Assembly: GCA_020627705.1 (NCBI GenBank)
Contig: JAHDGJ010000012.1
Coordinates: forward strand, 15,146-70,332
Source: Saprospiraceae bacterium
GTDB lineage: Bacteria > Bacteroidota > Bacteroidia > Chitinophagales > Saprospiraceae
DNA length: 55,187 nucleotides
Reading direction: 5' to 3'
Position numbers and translations under genes: made by a program. Shown in pieces: positions 8,235 through 16,674 of the stretch (within the stretch, counting starts at the first letter, position 1; each line of letters begins with the position of its first letter). The notes beneath the pieces are model-generated. The model saw only the letters and a list, made by a program, of their open reading frames with translations, searched no databases and was not told the DNA's origin.

Positions 8235-10373
8235 TTATCGAATGGTCATGCCATTTGGCCAACCTTCTTTTGGAGAGACAAAATCAAGGCTTCCGTTTTC
8301 TCCCTCTGCCATAAGTATCATGCCCTGAGATTCAACCCCGCGAATCTTACGTGGCGCAAGATTAGCCAACAATGATACTTTTTTGCCAATGAGGTCTTGT
8401 GGCGCAAAATGTTCTGCTATCCCAGAAACAACCGTCCGTTGCTCATATCCCAAATCGATTTTCAACTTGAGTAGCTTGTCTGCTTTTTTGACTTTCTCTG
8501 CTTCTAAGATGGTAGCCGTACGAATATCCATCTTCATAAAATCATCAAAAGAAATGAGTTCCTTTTCAGCATTTTTATCTGCATCATTTGGCGTTGCTTC
8601 TTCTTGCACTGCACCAAGTTTGGCCTTTTGCTTCTCAATCAAAGCATCATCAATACGCGTAAATAAATGCTTTGCTTTATTTACCTTATGGCCTGGGTCT
8701 ATTAAAAATGCCCCTTCTGCAAGCGCATCCAACATTTCCACTAAATCGCCAGAAGAACTCACTTTGGAAACATTTAGAAGCTCACGCATCCTGTTTGAAG
8801 TTTCTGGCATAAATGGAAAAATTGCAGTACTCAAAGCATAACAATATTGAAGACTCAAATTCATTACAACTTTTACCCGCTCTTCATCTTCTTTGATCAT
8901 TTTCCACGGCTCATTAAATTGCAAAATTTGATTGCCGTTAGAGCTGATTTCCATGACTACTTGAAGAGCGCTTCTGAAGTCATATGCCCGCACATGATCG
9001 CACATAACTTGAAGTTTGTCAAACAACGCAAGCATTTCAGAATCATGGTAACTCGTATTCATATCTCCTTCTACACCTATGAGATCCAAATCCAAATCAA
9101 ACTCGGGTACTTGGCCTTCGTAATATTTATTGGTCAAGACAACTACTCTGTTAAAGTAATTGGCAATATTGTTTACCAGTTCGGTATTGTTGTATTCTTG
9201 AAATCCAGACCATGTAAACTCACTGTCCTTTAATTCGGGCATATTTCGGATTAAAGCATAGCGCAAAGCGTCAATATGCTCAGGCATTTCTTCCACAAAC
9301 TCATCAACCCACACGGCCCAATTTCTAGATGTAGAAATCTTTTTGCCTTCCAAATTCATAAACTGATTTGCAGGAACATTATACGGAAGATTATACCCGC
9401 CATGCGCTTTTAAAATGGCAGGAAAAATCAAACAATGAAATACGATGTTATCCTTTCCAATAAAATGCACCAGAGCAGATTTATCGTCTTGCCAATAGTC
9501 CTCCCAATTTTTGCCGTTTTCTTTGGCCCATTGCTTGGTGGCCGAAATATAACCTATGGGAGCATCCATCCAAACATAAAGTTTTTTGCCTTCGGTACCA
9601 GGTATTTCTTGCGGCACATCCACACCCCACTTCAAATCTCGAGTCATGGCTCTTGGATGCAATCCGCCATCAATCCAAGATTTGCATTGGCCTAATACAT
9701 GGTTTTTCCAATCTGCAGGGTCATGTAATTCTTCCCCTTCTAGTTTCCCTTCTTCTATCCATTCTTTCAGCCATCCTTCATATTTATCTAAAGGCAAAAA
9801 CCAATGCGTCGTTTTCCTTAATTCTGGGGTTTCACCAGTTATTGTAGAGACTGGATGTATAAGCTCTGTAGGGCTTAATGCAGAACCACAATTTTCGCAC
9901 TGATCTCCGTAGGCCGCATCATAATCGCATTTTGGACAAGTTCCTTTTATATATCTATCGGCCAAAAACTGCTCAGCCTTGGCATCATAGTATTGCTCAG
10001 ATTCTTTTTCTTGAAACTCTCCTTTTTCGTAAAGTTTTCGGAAAAAATCTTGGGACGTTTGGTGATGTATCTCCTCCGAAGTTCGGTGGTACATGTCAAA
10101 CGATATCCCTACTTTTTGGAAAGTATCTTTAAAAGAGGCGTGATATCGATCTACAATTTCCTGAGGGCCGACTCCATCTTTGGCAGCGCGTATGGTGATC
10201 GCAGCACCGTGTTCGTCAGAGCCACAAATAAAGACTACATCTTTGCCCATGAGTCTCAAAAATCTACAATACACATCAGCGGATAAATACGCGCCAGAGA
10301 GATGTCCAATATGGAGTGGTCCATTGGCATACGGCAAAGCGGAAGTTATGAGGTACCTGTCGAAATAACGCAT
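8235..10373 (-). CDS. metG: Methionyl-tRNA synthetase
   Basis: 712 residues. The HIGH motif is HIGH at residues 21-24, and the KMSKS equivalent reads KKISTS at about 342. The zinc-binding insertion shows CPKCDYDAAYGDQCENCGS at about 145-165 (two CxxC pairs). The catalytic domain includes ICGSDEHGAAI and LYVWMDAPIGYISAT. The anticodon-binding helical domain follows. An EMAP/Trbp111-like tRNA-binding domain is fused at the C-terminus (about residues 605-712, DFMKMDIRTATILEAEKVKK). It charges elongator and initiator tRNA-Met. It sits between the GT-C-like gene (37-base gap) and the DUF4105 gene (9-base gap), all on the same strand. Confidence 0.97.
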   Translation of the reverse strand: MRYFDRYLITSALPYANGPLHIGHLSGAYLSADVYCRFLRLMGKDVVFICGSDEHGAAITIRAAKDGVGPQEIVDRYHASFKDTFQKVGISFDMYHRTSEEIHHQTSQDFFRKLYEKGEFQEKESEQYYDAKAEQFLADRYIKGTCPKCDYDAAYGDQCENCGSALSPTELIHPVSTITGETPELRKTTHWFLPLDKYEGWLKEWIEEGKLEGEELHDPADWKNHVLGQCKSWIDGGLHPRAMTRDLKWGVDVPQEIPGTEGKKLYVWMDAPIGYISATKQWAKENGKNWEDYWQDDKSALVHFIGKDNIVFHCLIFPAILKAHGGYNLPYNVPANQFMNLEGKKISTSRNWAVWVDEFVEEMPEHIDALRYALIRNMPELKDSEFTWSGFQEYNNTELVNNIANYFNRVVVLTNKYYEGQVPEFDLDLDLIGVEGDMNTSYHDSEMLALFDKLQVMCDHVRAYDFRSALQVVMEISSNGNQILQFNEPWKMIKEDEERVKVVMNLSLQYCYALSTAIFPFMPETSNRMRELLNVSKVSSSGDLVEMLDALAEGAFLIDPGHKVNKAKHLFTRIDDALIEKQKAKLGAVQEEATPNDADKNAEKELISFDDFMKMDIRTATILEAEKVKKADKLLKLKIDLGYEQRTVVSGIAEHFAPQDLIGKKVSLLANLAPRKIRGVESQGMILMAEGENGSLDFVSPKEGWPNGMTIR

Positions 10374-10410
10374 TAAAAAAAATAATATACGAAGATATAC
10401 AATATGATCG

Positions 10411-12624
10411 TTACTGATCTTCTATTTGGATATAATTATTAATAGAAATTTTATTTACTATTCCCTCCTTTTTGATACAAATTGTATCCCTTAGAGCTCT
10501 TATCATAAACTCATCAATTTTAAAATCTTGATTTAAACGATCCAGAGCAACCTCGATCCTAGAGGCTTTTGAAGACAGCTGCATTTCTACCCCAGCCCTT
10601 CGCCAGTTTTTAAGCACATCCTTGGAAGAGGCAATGTCAAAATATGCTCGGTCTAATTGATTCCCGTTGTTGTCAAACTGAAGGATTTCCATCCAAGGCA
10701 TTCCGTACTTTTTATGATCGGTATGCACCCACACAGAGTACTCATAATTTTCTTTGGGCCATGACGATACCTCTTGTTGTAGCAACACATGCTTCTCTTT
10801 ACTTTTTTCTATGAACAAACACCCTTGTCCAAAAAGTGGATCTTCTTTATGAAGCGCATCAAAGTCTCGATAAAAACTGGCCTCAGTAGTATTACAACTA
10901 TAATCAGAAGGTTTTAAAATGGACTTCAAATCAAGTTTGTATAAGGCATAGGCCTTCGCCGAAAGAATTTGCTCAGCATGATCGATCAACCATTGTTCTC
11001 CTTCCGTTAATTCGTGGTCTTTTCCTAAGACCAGCATGATGGGTTTAGAAAGATCAAGCTCATGGAGCATTTCCTTCTTAATCCAGGGATGCGAAGCCAA
11101 CTGAGTAGCGGCAGAGGCTTGTGTAACACCAAGTCTTGAGAGTTTTGCGTTAAGCATGGGCAAAGCTGTTACCATAGAAATACGCGTACTGTAGTATTCT
11201 GTATTCCAAGGACTTGGATATCTAAATTTATCATTCCATGCCACCATCACTGGCAAACTATATATAGCTTGAAAATCATCCAAGGCATGAGGAATCGAAT
11301 CCAATTCTTTCTTTAAAGATTCAAGTTTGATAGGGCCATAATGATTTTCGTATTGTTTAAATTTTACTTGATGCTTTAGGTACACAAAACATTCTCCAGC
11401 CCAAAGTAAGATCAACAAACCTATCAAGCCAGTTTTCGACCAGTTTCTTTTGCCTTTGCTTTTGTTTATGTTTTTCTTACTTCCTTTCTTCAAGAAATCA
11501 GAAATCAAAACAATGCTCGCAAACGAAAGGGCATAATATAAAGGCCAAGCAAATCTACCTGAAGCCTTAAACATCGTCGCGGCGGGTATAGCCTCTGCTA
11601 AAAATTTCAAACTTCCAGACGCGTAAATCCACATAAGAAAGGCAGACCATAACAACGCTGCATTAGCCCTAAAACTAAATTGGGATGATCGGTTAAAAAA
11701 GCGTTTTCTAAATACGCTAAAAACGACCAACAGCAGGCAAATCAAATTGGCAAGACCCAAATTACATACCGGTTCGATATTGGTTTTGGCTTTAGCCCCA
11801 AGCGTTCCAATCAAACTTGTAAAGGGATAGGTAAGTCCTTCAAAGGTCGATCGATTAAAATAATAACCCCATTGAATATCCAAACGGTCCATCTCGACTT
11901 CAGTGCCCTTCATTAGGCCGTAAACCATGGCTACTACAATAAAAGAAGTGGCGGATAATAGTAAAAATGAGCGCGACTTCGTCTTGTACCATTCTACAAT
12001 TCCGATCAATATTACCCAACCTCCAGCCAGGATCAAGAGGTAAATATTATTTACCCCAAAAAACAATAGGACCGCTCCAAAAAGTAACACAGGGTAGATT
12101 TTGGCTTTCTTTTGTACACTAGCCCAAGCATAGAGTCCGGCAGTGAAGACCACAGGATACGCCAAACCAAAGTGGCCAGCTCTAAGTCGAAATATTTGCG
12201 GAGATAAAAACACGATGAGCAATGCTCCAATAATGGACAATAAAACCGTGACCTCCTTTTTGCGCAATGCTCGTTGGGCAAAAATCGCAGCAAGACCGAG
12301 GCACAAATAGTGAAAAGAATGTACAATCCCAACTATATTATTTTGCACAAATGAAGCCTTACGAAATTTGGACAGAATAAAAGAAATGCTAGCCTGAGCA
12401 TCAGTCATGAGTATTGACTCTCCTAGAGGATAATTCATGTTGTGGAGTTGCAGTCCTTGGCCATACCAACTATGAAATATCATATTATAATATATAATCG
12501 CAGCGTCTCCTCCAAAAGCATAGACAAACGCATTGGGCCTCCAAAGTCCTTCACCTATGAAAATAGCAAGTATGACATAGGTCACCCCCAATACTATGAA
12601 AGACTCAAGCCATTTTGATTTCAA
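10411..12624 (-). CDS. Multi-pass membrane protein, GT-C-like
   Basis: 737 residues with roughly 11-12 hydrophobic helices in the first 430 residues, then a large soluble region. The first extracytoplasmic loop (GEGLWRPNAFVYAFGGDAAI) carries acidic residues as in GT-C glycosyltransferases, but I cannot identify a proven catalytic motif. The last 170 residues look like a beta-sandwich (YEYSVWVHTDHKKYGMPWME, RRAGVEMQLSSKASRIEVAL), perhaps carbohydrate-binding. The role in glycan or surface polysaccharide transfer is an inference from topology. It is the first gene of the metG group. Confidence 0.72.
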   Translation of the reverse strand: MKSKWLESFIVLGVTYVILAIFIGEGLWRPNAFVYAFGGDAAIIYYNMIFHSWYGQGLQLHNMNYPLGESILMTDAQASISFILSKFRKASFVQNNIVGIVHSFHYLCLGLAAIFAQRALRKKEVTVLLSIIGALLIVFLSPQIFRLRAGHFGLAYPVVFTAGLYAWASVQKKAKIYPVLLFGAVLLFFGVNNIYLLILAGGWVILIGIVEWYKTKSRSFLLLSATSFIVVAMVYGLMKGTEVEMDRLDIQWGYYFNRSTFEGLTYPFTSLIGTLGAKAKTNIEPVCNLGLANLICLLLVVFSVFRKRFFNRSSQFSFRANAALLWSAFLMWIYASGSLKFLAEAIPAATMFKASGRFAWPLYYALSFASIVLISDFLKKGSKKNINKSKGKRNWSKTGLIGLLILLWAGECFVYLKHQVKFKQYENHYGPIKLESLKKELDSIPHALDDFQAIYSLPVMVAWNDKFRYPSPWNTEYYSTRISMVTALPMLNAKLSRLGVTQASAATQLASHPWIKKEMLHELDLSKPIMLVLGKDHELTEGEQWLIDHAEQILSAKAYALYKLDLKSILKPSDYSCNTTEASFYRDFDALHKEDPLFGQGCLFIEKSKEKHVLLQQEVSSWPKENYEYSVWVHTDHKKYGMPWMEILQFDNNGNQLDRAYFDIASSKDVLKNWRRAGVEMQLSSKASRIEVALDRLNQDFKIDEFMIRALRDTICIKKEGIVNKISINNYIQIEDQ

Positions 12625-12670
12625 TGTCTATTACTAATTTGCAAGTAAATTTAGAACGGCTAATTATATA

Positions 12671-13186
12671 ATGAACATCCGCGAAGCACTTATTTCAGAA
12701 CATAGCACAATCATGCGAGATCAGATTGTCAGATATGTGGGTTCCAATGAAGATAGAATGTCCCAATTAATGGACTGCTTTTTTGACAAATCAATGCGCA
12801 TCAATCAAAGAGCTGCATGGCCATTAAGTATAATTGCAAGAAAGTATCCTATGCTCTTACATCCCTATCATGAGCAAATTATAGCTTACTTGGCAAACCC
12901 ACACCATGATGCTATTATAAGAAACACGGTAAGAATATATGCTGATATAGATATACCCGAAGCCATTGAAGGACAATTGTGCGAATATTGCTTTGAGTGG
13001 TTACATGACCCCAAACAAGCAGTCGCCATTCGAATCTTTTCTATGACTGTATTAGAAAAAATAGTGAACAAATTCCCCGACCTAAAAGAGGAATTGATTG
13101 CGGTCATACAAGAACATCTGCCGCATGGTACTTCAGGATTCAAAAGCAGAGGAACCAAAACTCTAAAACGTTTATTAAAAAAATAA
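12671..13186 (+). CDS. HEAT/ARM-like helical repeat protein
   Basis: 171 residues, all predicted helical, no signal peptide. Alternating amphipathic helices such as RAAWPLSIIARKYPMLLHPY, HDAIIRNTVRIYADIDIPEA and AVAIRIFSMTVLEKIVNKFP suggest HEAT-like repeats, so it is probably a cytoplasmic protein-binding adaptor. Similar short proteins are conserved hypotheticals in Bacteroidota. It is divergent from the GT-C-like gene. No function is assigned. Confidence 0.75.
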   Translation: MNIREALISEHSTIMRDQIVRYVGSNEDRMSQLMDCFFDKSMRINQRAAWPLSIIARKYPMLLHPYHEQIIAYLANPHHDAIIRNTVRIYADIDIPEAIEGQLCEYCFEWLHDPKQAVAIRIFSMTVLEKIVNKFPDLKEELIAVIQEHLPHGTSGFKSRGTKTLKRLLKK

Positions 13187-13217
13187 GCCCAGTACCGGGG
13201 TTGTGGCTTCTGGGCTT
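13185..13217 (+). terminator. Possible terminator hairpin after the HEAT-like gene
   Basis: AAGCCCAG (13185-13192) pairs with CTGGGCTT (13210-13217) around a 17-base loop, beginning at the stop codon. The following T tract is poor (TGGTTT), so intrinsic termination is uncertain. The stretch from here to 13535 holds only the small minus-strand ORF described separately. Confidence 0.4.
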
Positions 13218-13373
13218 GGTTTAACATGATAATAATATCTTGTTTGGAATCTATGTTCCTTCTTTTAGGTGACACTATCATCAGAAAGTAACCTTAGGTG
13301 TTTTGGAGTATTTGCAAAGAACTTTGCATTTGTAGGCGGCATCTCTGCCCAAATGTCACCTAGCTAACATGTT

Positions 13374-13514
13374 TTACCGCCGTAGGATTTCCGTTTGAGA
13401 TATTTGAAAATCCATACAATCACTGTTTCGGGCTTCTACTTTTAAGAAACTCAATAGTACAATGCTTAATAAAAGCAGTATTACTTTAAGTAATTTGTTG
13501 GGTTCTCTTCTCAA
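13374..13514 (-). pseudogene. Small secreted-protein ORF, probably a decayed remnant
   Basis: In the 349-base gap between the HEAT-like gene and the T9SS cargo gene, the minus strand encodes 46 residues from a TTG at 13514. They begin LRREPNKLLKVILLLLSIVL and continue LSFLKVEARNSDC, which is a convincing signal peptide. The frame stops at 13374. Reading on past stops in another frame gives a protein-like stretch (LGDIWAEMPPTNAKFFANTP, then KHLRLLSDDSVT) ending at about 13271. This pattern fits a frameshifted small secreted protein. It could also be a genuine 46-residue peptide, or chance. No ATG start is available. Confidence 0.3.
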
Positions 13515-13535
13515 TGTTGACCTTTGTTTTGGCTC

Positions 13536-14807
13536 TTAGTTTATTACGATTATTGCTTGGGAACTGACCCCGTATTTAGTTTGAAAAACAACATTATAAC
13601 GCCCATCTGGAACATTTCCTAAGGGAAGTTTGGATTGTCTAAATCCACTCGCAAAAGTTTTGGGCATATGCATCAAAACTTTTCCGTTCATATCAACCAA
13701 TGATACATTGACTTCTGTTTCCTCTCTAAAATCAGTAAGCATTTGCACATATTCAGTGGTTGGATTTGGATATAACTTGAGATCATATAATCCGATAATG
13801 TCAGTGGATGCAATAATGCTACACTCCTTTTTTAAAGTAACCACTCCTGTTAATGCTCCTTCAAAATCTATCAGCTGTACTTTGCACACATTGTTATCCG
13901 CATTTTTAACAAAATACACGCGGTCTTCATCTACGGTAAACAAACTCGTATTGAAGTCTACAGTTTTCCAATCAAATCCAATGACATCTAATTCTGCTTC
14001 ATATTCATCTTCAAAGACATCGGTATGGCTAATTAGCTCAGGATCAACATCGTCTTTTTCTGCCACCTGCACATCTAATCCAGAAAGTAATCCGGTGACT
14101 ACGTAATTTTCAAAATTGCCCATACCATCGTCCGTATAGGTATTATATCTTGTCAATAATAAATCCCAATTTGTTGGTTCTACGTCCACGGTGGTTCCAG
14201 ATTCAAAAGAAAAATAGGCAAGCACATTGTCAATATGATCTGCTTTCGGGATGGTAACGAATACCTCATTTTCTCCGTTTAGATCTGCATATTTAAAATT
14301 CCAATCAAAGAATAAATTTTCTACAAATAACTTCTTCCATCGACCATCTCGCAATTTGATAAAATATACCTGTTTGCCCACGACTGTATTTGTAGATGGG
14401 TTGTATTGACCCCATCCGTAGTCAAACACATCTAGTTCGTTTTTGATGGAATTAAAGGCTCCGTTTTGCCAATCAACCTCAGGATTATACAAACGTTGCC
14501 ATGATTCGGTATCAACCTCAAATACGTCTTCATAATTTCCAGCTTCAGGTATATATACTTCGACTTGTTCTTGACCAGTTAAAGCGGCCGATTCGTTAAC
14601 AAAAATACCGGCATCTTGTACTCCTTGAGAAGAAAAAGCTATATCCCAAGCGGCATTATCCACAGAATTTAATGCACCCTCTCCAAGCGAATAAAAGGTT
14701 TGTTTGGTATACTGCTGGCCTACAGAAACTTGATCAATTTGACCATGTGCGAAATAAGCCGTAAGCAATAAAAGAAATGGAATTAAGACAGTCTGTTTGT
14801 TTAACAT
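13536..14807 (-). CDS. HmuY-like T9SS type A secreted protein
   Basis: 423 residues. A signal peptide (about residues 1-22, ending AHG) is followed by two related halves: AAWDIAFSSQGVQDAGIFVN at about 53-72, and TNWDLLLTRYNTYTDDGMG at about 207-225. This resembles the HmuY haemophore-like family, whose fold repeats WDxxF/L segments. The C-terminal 80 residues are a type A sorting domain (YDLKLYPNPTTEYVQM, LVDMNGKVLM, VPDGRYNVVF) for T9SS export and surface attachment. Haem binding is not demonstrated by any His/Met I can align. A -7-like element on the minus strand (14812-14819) lies almost at the ATG. Confidence 0.78.
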   Translation of the reverse strand: MLNKQTVLIPFLLLLTAYFAHGQIDQVSVGQQYTKQTFYSLGEGALNSVDNAAWDIAFSSQGVQDAGIFVNESAALTGQEQVEVYIPEAGNYEDVFEVDTESWQRLYNPEVDWQNGAFNSIKNELDVFDYGWGQYNPSTNTVVGKQVYFIKLRDGRWKKLFVENLFFDWNFKYADLNGENEVFVTIPKADHIDNVLAYFSFESGTTVDVEPTNWDLLLTRYNTYTDDGMGNFENYVVTGLLSGLDVQVAEKDDVDPELISHTDVFEDEYEAELDVIGFDWKTVDFNTSLFTVDEDRVYFVKNADNNVCKVQLIDFEGALTGVVTLKKECSIIASTDIIGLYDLKLYPNPTTEYVQMLTDFREETEVNVSLVDMNGKVLMHMPKTFASGFRQSKLPLGNVPDGRYNVVFQTKYGVSSQAIIVIN

Positions 14808-14936
14808 ATTTCAAAGGTAAAACACCTATCTCCTGGATTGATTTTTAAATTGTGAAATCGTCGCTATCGGACGTCTTAAAAAGAACAATATGACATTCAG
14901 ATGATCTAAGTGAGCCATTTGAATGCTATTAGAGAT

Positions 14937-14944
14937 TACATTTG
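14937..14944 (+). promoter_or_regulatory. Candidate -7 element TACATTTG
   Basis: TACATTTG matches the Bacteroidota -7 consensus and lies 24 bases before the lipoprotein start at 14969. A TTTG at 14918-14921 is present, but at 15 bases the spacing is shorter than the usual 17-23. Confidence 0.4.
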
Positions 14945-14968
14945 CACCATTATAAAAATTACACTTAA

Positions 14969-15475
14969 ATGAAAAAAATTGCGATACTTTTTACTGCATT
15001 GATATTTACTGTTATCTCTTGTAAAGATGACCCTTGTGACGGCGTTGTCAATGGGACAGAAGTAGATGGTACTTGTGTTTGTATTGATGGGTATGAAGGA
15101 ACAACTTGTGAAACTGAGATTAGAGCAAAGTTTTATGGTACATGGTTGGGACAACTTTCTGGATGTGAAGTTCAGACACCAATTGGACCATACGAAATAC
15201 CTACATTTCCAATTGAAATTATTATCAGCGAGAGCGCAACTGATCTGTTGACGGTAGATGTAACTTTTGGAATGAATCAAACAACTTCAACCATTGTTGA
15301 CGGAGACTTTGTTTTGGCACCTGTGACCGAAACAATCGAAACACCAATTGGAGAGGTTGCACTAACTTATGCCGGAACCGGCATGATCATCAGTGATGAT
15401 TCCATGAATATGGATTTAGAAATCACTGTTCTGGGCAATACAAGTGTATGTCCACTGACTATGACAAAACAATAG
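14969..15475 (+). CDS. Lipoprotein with an EGF-like Cys motif
   Basis: 168 residues. The lipoprotein signal MKKIAILFTALIFTVISC has the lipid Cys at residue 18. A short EGF-like segment follows (CDGVVNGTEVDGTCVCIDGY, then EGTTCE), a pattern often seen just after the lipid anchor in Bacteroidota lipoproteins. The remaining about 115 residues form a beta-rich domain (YGTWLGQLSGCEVQTPIGPY), lipocalin-like in pattern but not recognised. It is probably surface or periplasmic. Function is unknown. Confidence 0.8.
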   Translation: MKKIAILFTALIFTVISCKDDPCDGVVNGTEVDGTCVCIDGYEGTTCETEIRAKFYGTWLGQLSGCEVQTPIGPYEIPTFPIEIIISESATDLLTVDVTFGMNQTTSTIVDGDFVLAPVTETIETPIGEVALTYAGTGMIISDDSMNMDLEITVLGNTSVCPLTMTKQ

Positions 15476-15510
15476 AAACAACTGAATTAAGCCTTTTGGC
15501 CACTAAAAGT

Positions 15511-15554
15511 GATCATTGAGTGATTGTATTTTAAGAATATGCGATCATTGAGTG
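15511..15554. repeat. Pair of 12-base direct repeats
   Basis: GATCATTGAGTG occurs at 15511-15522 and again at 15543-15554. They are flanked by AAAAGTGA (15505-15512) and TCACTTTT (15556-15563), which could pair as the outer stem of a long-loop hairpin, possibly serving as a terminator after the lipoprotein gene. Confidence 0.45.
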
Positions 15555-15723
15555 GTCACTTTTTACTTTTATTGCCTACCTATATGTCAAATAGTTTACA
15601 AAGTTGTAATATTAAGCCGTAGAGCAGGTTTGAACAATTATTTTTGACTATCCTCTTATTAGTCCTCTTCCAAGTAACCAGTTATTCGTATTGTAAACTG
15701 TTTAGTTTTTTAACTAACCTAGA

Positions 15724-16596
15724 ATGAAAAGAAATATCACCCTTTTATCTATTTTTTCAGTCTTTGTACTTTTTTCTTGTGTGGAGTCCAGCGGCCCTAC
15801 TTTACCAAAAGAGGAAGCTTTCGTGCCATTCAATGCCTTAATGACGAAGTCAAAGACTGTTGTACAAGAAGTGCTTATCGCAGCATATCAAAACCCAGAA
15901 TTAAATGAGTTTGCTATACAAAGCGTTGACACTCGATCCAATTGTCCATCAGAGATTGACCTTGATCCAAATATTTTTCCAAAAACCTTAATCTATACTT
16001 TTGAAGAAGATTGTTTATCAGATGGTGGCACACAAATGTCTGGATCAATCGAAGTATTAATTACAGACCGCATTGGAAGAACCGGGATGGAGATAAGATT
16101 GTTTCCTCGCGCAGGCTTTAAAGTCGATGGCCACTTCCTTTCTTTTAACAATGAGGTGAATCCAGAATTTAAAGCCATATTTATTGGCGAAGAAAATGCC
16201 TTAGAAAATTATAACCTTGTAATTAGAGGATTGGTTGCAGAAAATGAGGATATGGAAAGATATGAAGTTATAGAAATGGACAATGGTTTAATCTCCTTTG
16301 AAGATGTAGACCAAAACAACGAAAGCGAAATAAATTCAGGTCCAACGAAATATTTAGATGATTTGGCCGTATTGCAGTTTGCTTCCATGGAGTTTTTAAA
16401 TAATGAAAACGAAACCTTAACTGCCTCTACGCAAAACGATATCAAATTTGATCTATTTTGTGATTGTCCACTTTCTGGCAAAGTTGACATTTACAAAGAA
16501 AATAGATTTGAAGGAAGTCAAATTGTAGATTATTCAACAAATGCCACTTGTCGCGGAGAAATTCTGGTTGACATAGAAACTGTGGAGTGTAAATAA
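15724..16596 (+). CDS. Hypothetical lipoprotein
   Basis: 290 residues. Lipoprotein signal MKRNITLLSIFSVFVLFSC, lipid Cys at residue 19. The body is beta-rich and acidic. It has four or five Cys, including SNCPSEIDLD and CDCPLSGKVDIYKENRFEG near the C-terminus, which may form disulfides. No family is recognised. A hairpin (TTAGTT at 15702-15707 with AACTAA at 15712-15717) sits just before the ATG. The gene ends at a strong bidirectional terminator. Confidence 0.78.
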   Translation: MKRNITLLSIFSVFVLFSCVESSGPTLPKEEAFVPFNALMTKSKTVVQEVLIAAYQNPELNEFAIQSVDTRSNCPSEIDLDPNIFPKTLIYTFEEDCLSDGGTQMSGSIEVLITDRIGRTGMEIRLFPRAGFKVDGHFLSFNNEVNPEFKAIFIGEENALENYNLVIRGLVAENEDMERYEVIEMDNGLISFEDVDQNNESEINSGPTKYLDDLAVLQFASMEFLNNENETLTASTQNDIKFDLFCDCPLSGKVDIYKENRFEGSQIVDYSTNATCRGEILVDIETVECK

Positions 16597-16609
16597 TCTT
16601 TACTAGTAA

Positions 16610-16655
16610 GAAACAAAAAAAGAGCTGTTTAATCAAACAGCTCTTTTTTTGTTTC
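16610..16655. terminator. Bidirectional Rho-independent terminator
   Basis: A perfect 21-base inverted repeat (16610-16630 and 16635-16655) around the loop AATC. Its core is AGAGCTGTTT/AAACAGCTCT, flanked by an A-rich arm and a T-rich arm, so it can end transcription from both sides. It separates the converging lipoprotein (+) and prohibitin-like (-) genes. Confidence 0.92.
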
Positions 16656-16674
16656 TAATTATCTCGACTTAAGC

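Noticed and set aside
8383-8841. 152-residue plus-strand ORF antisense to metG
   Set aside because: It lies fully inside metG, is Ser-rich and has no recognisable domain.
12886-13281. 131-residue minus-strand ORF overlapping the HEAT-like gene
   Set aside because: It covers the reverse of a helical coding gene, and its composition is unlike neighbouring proteins.
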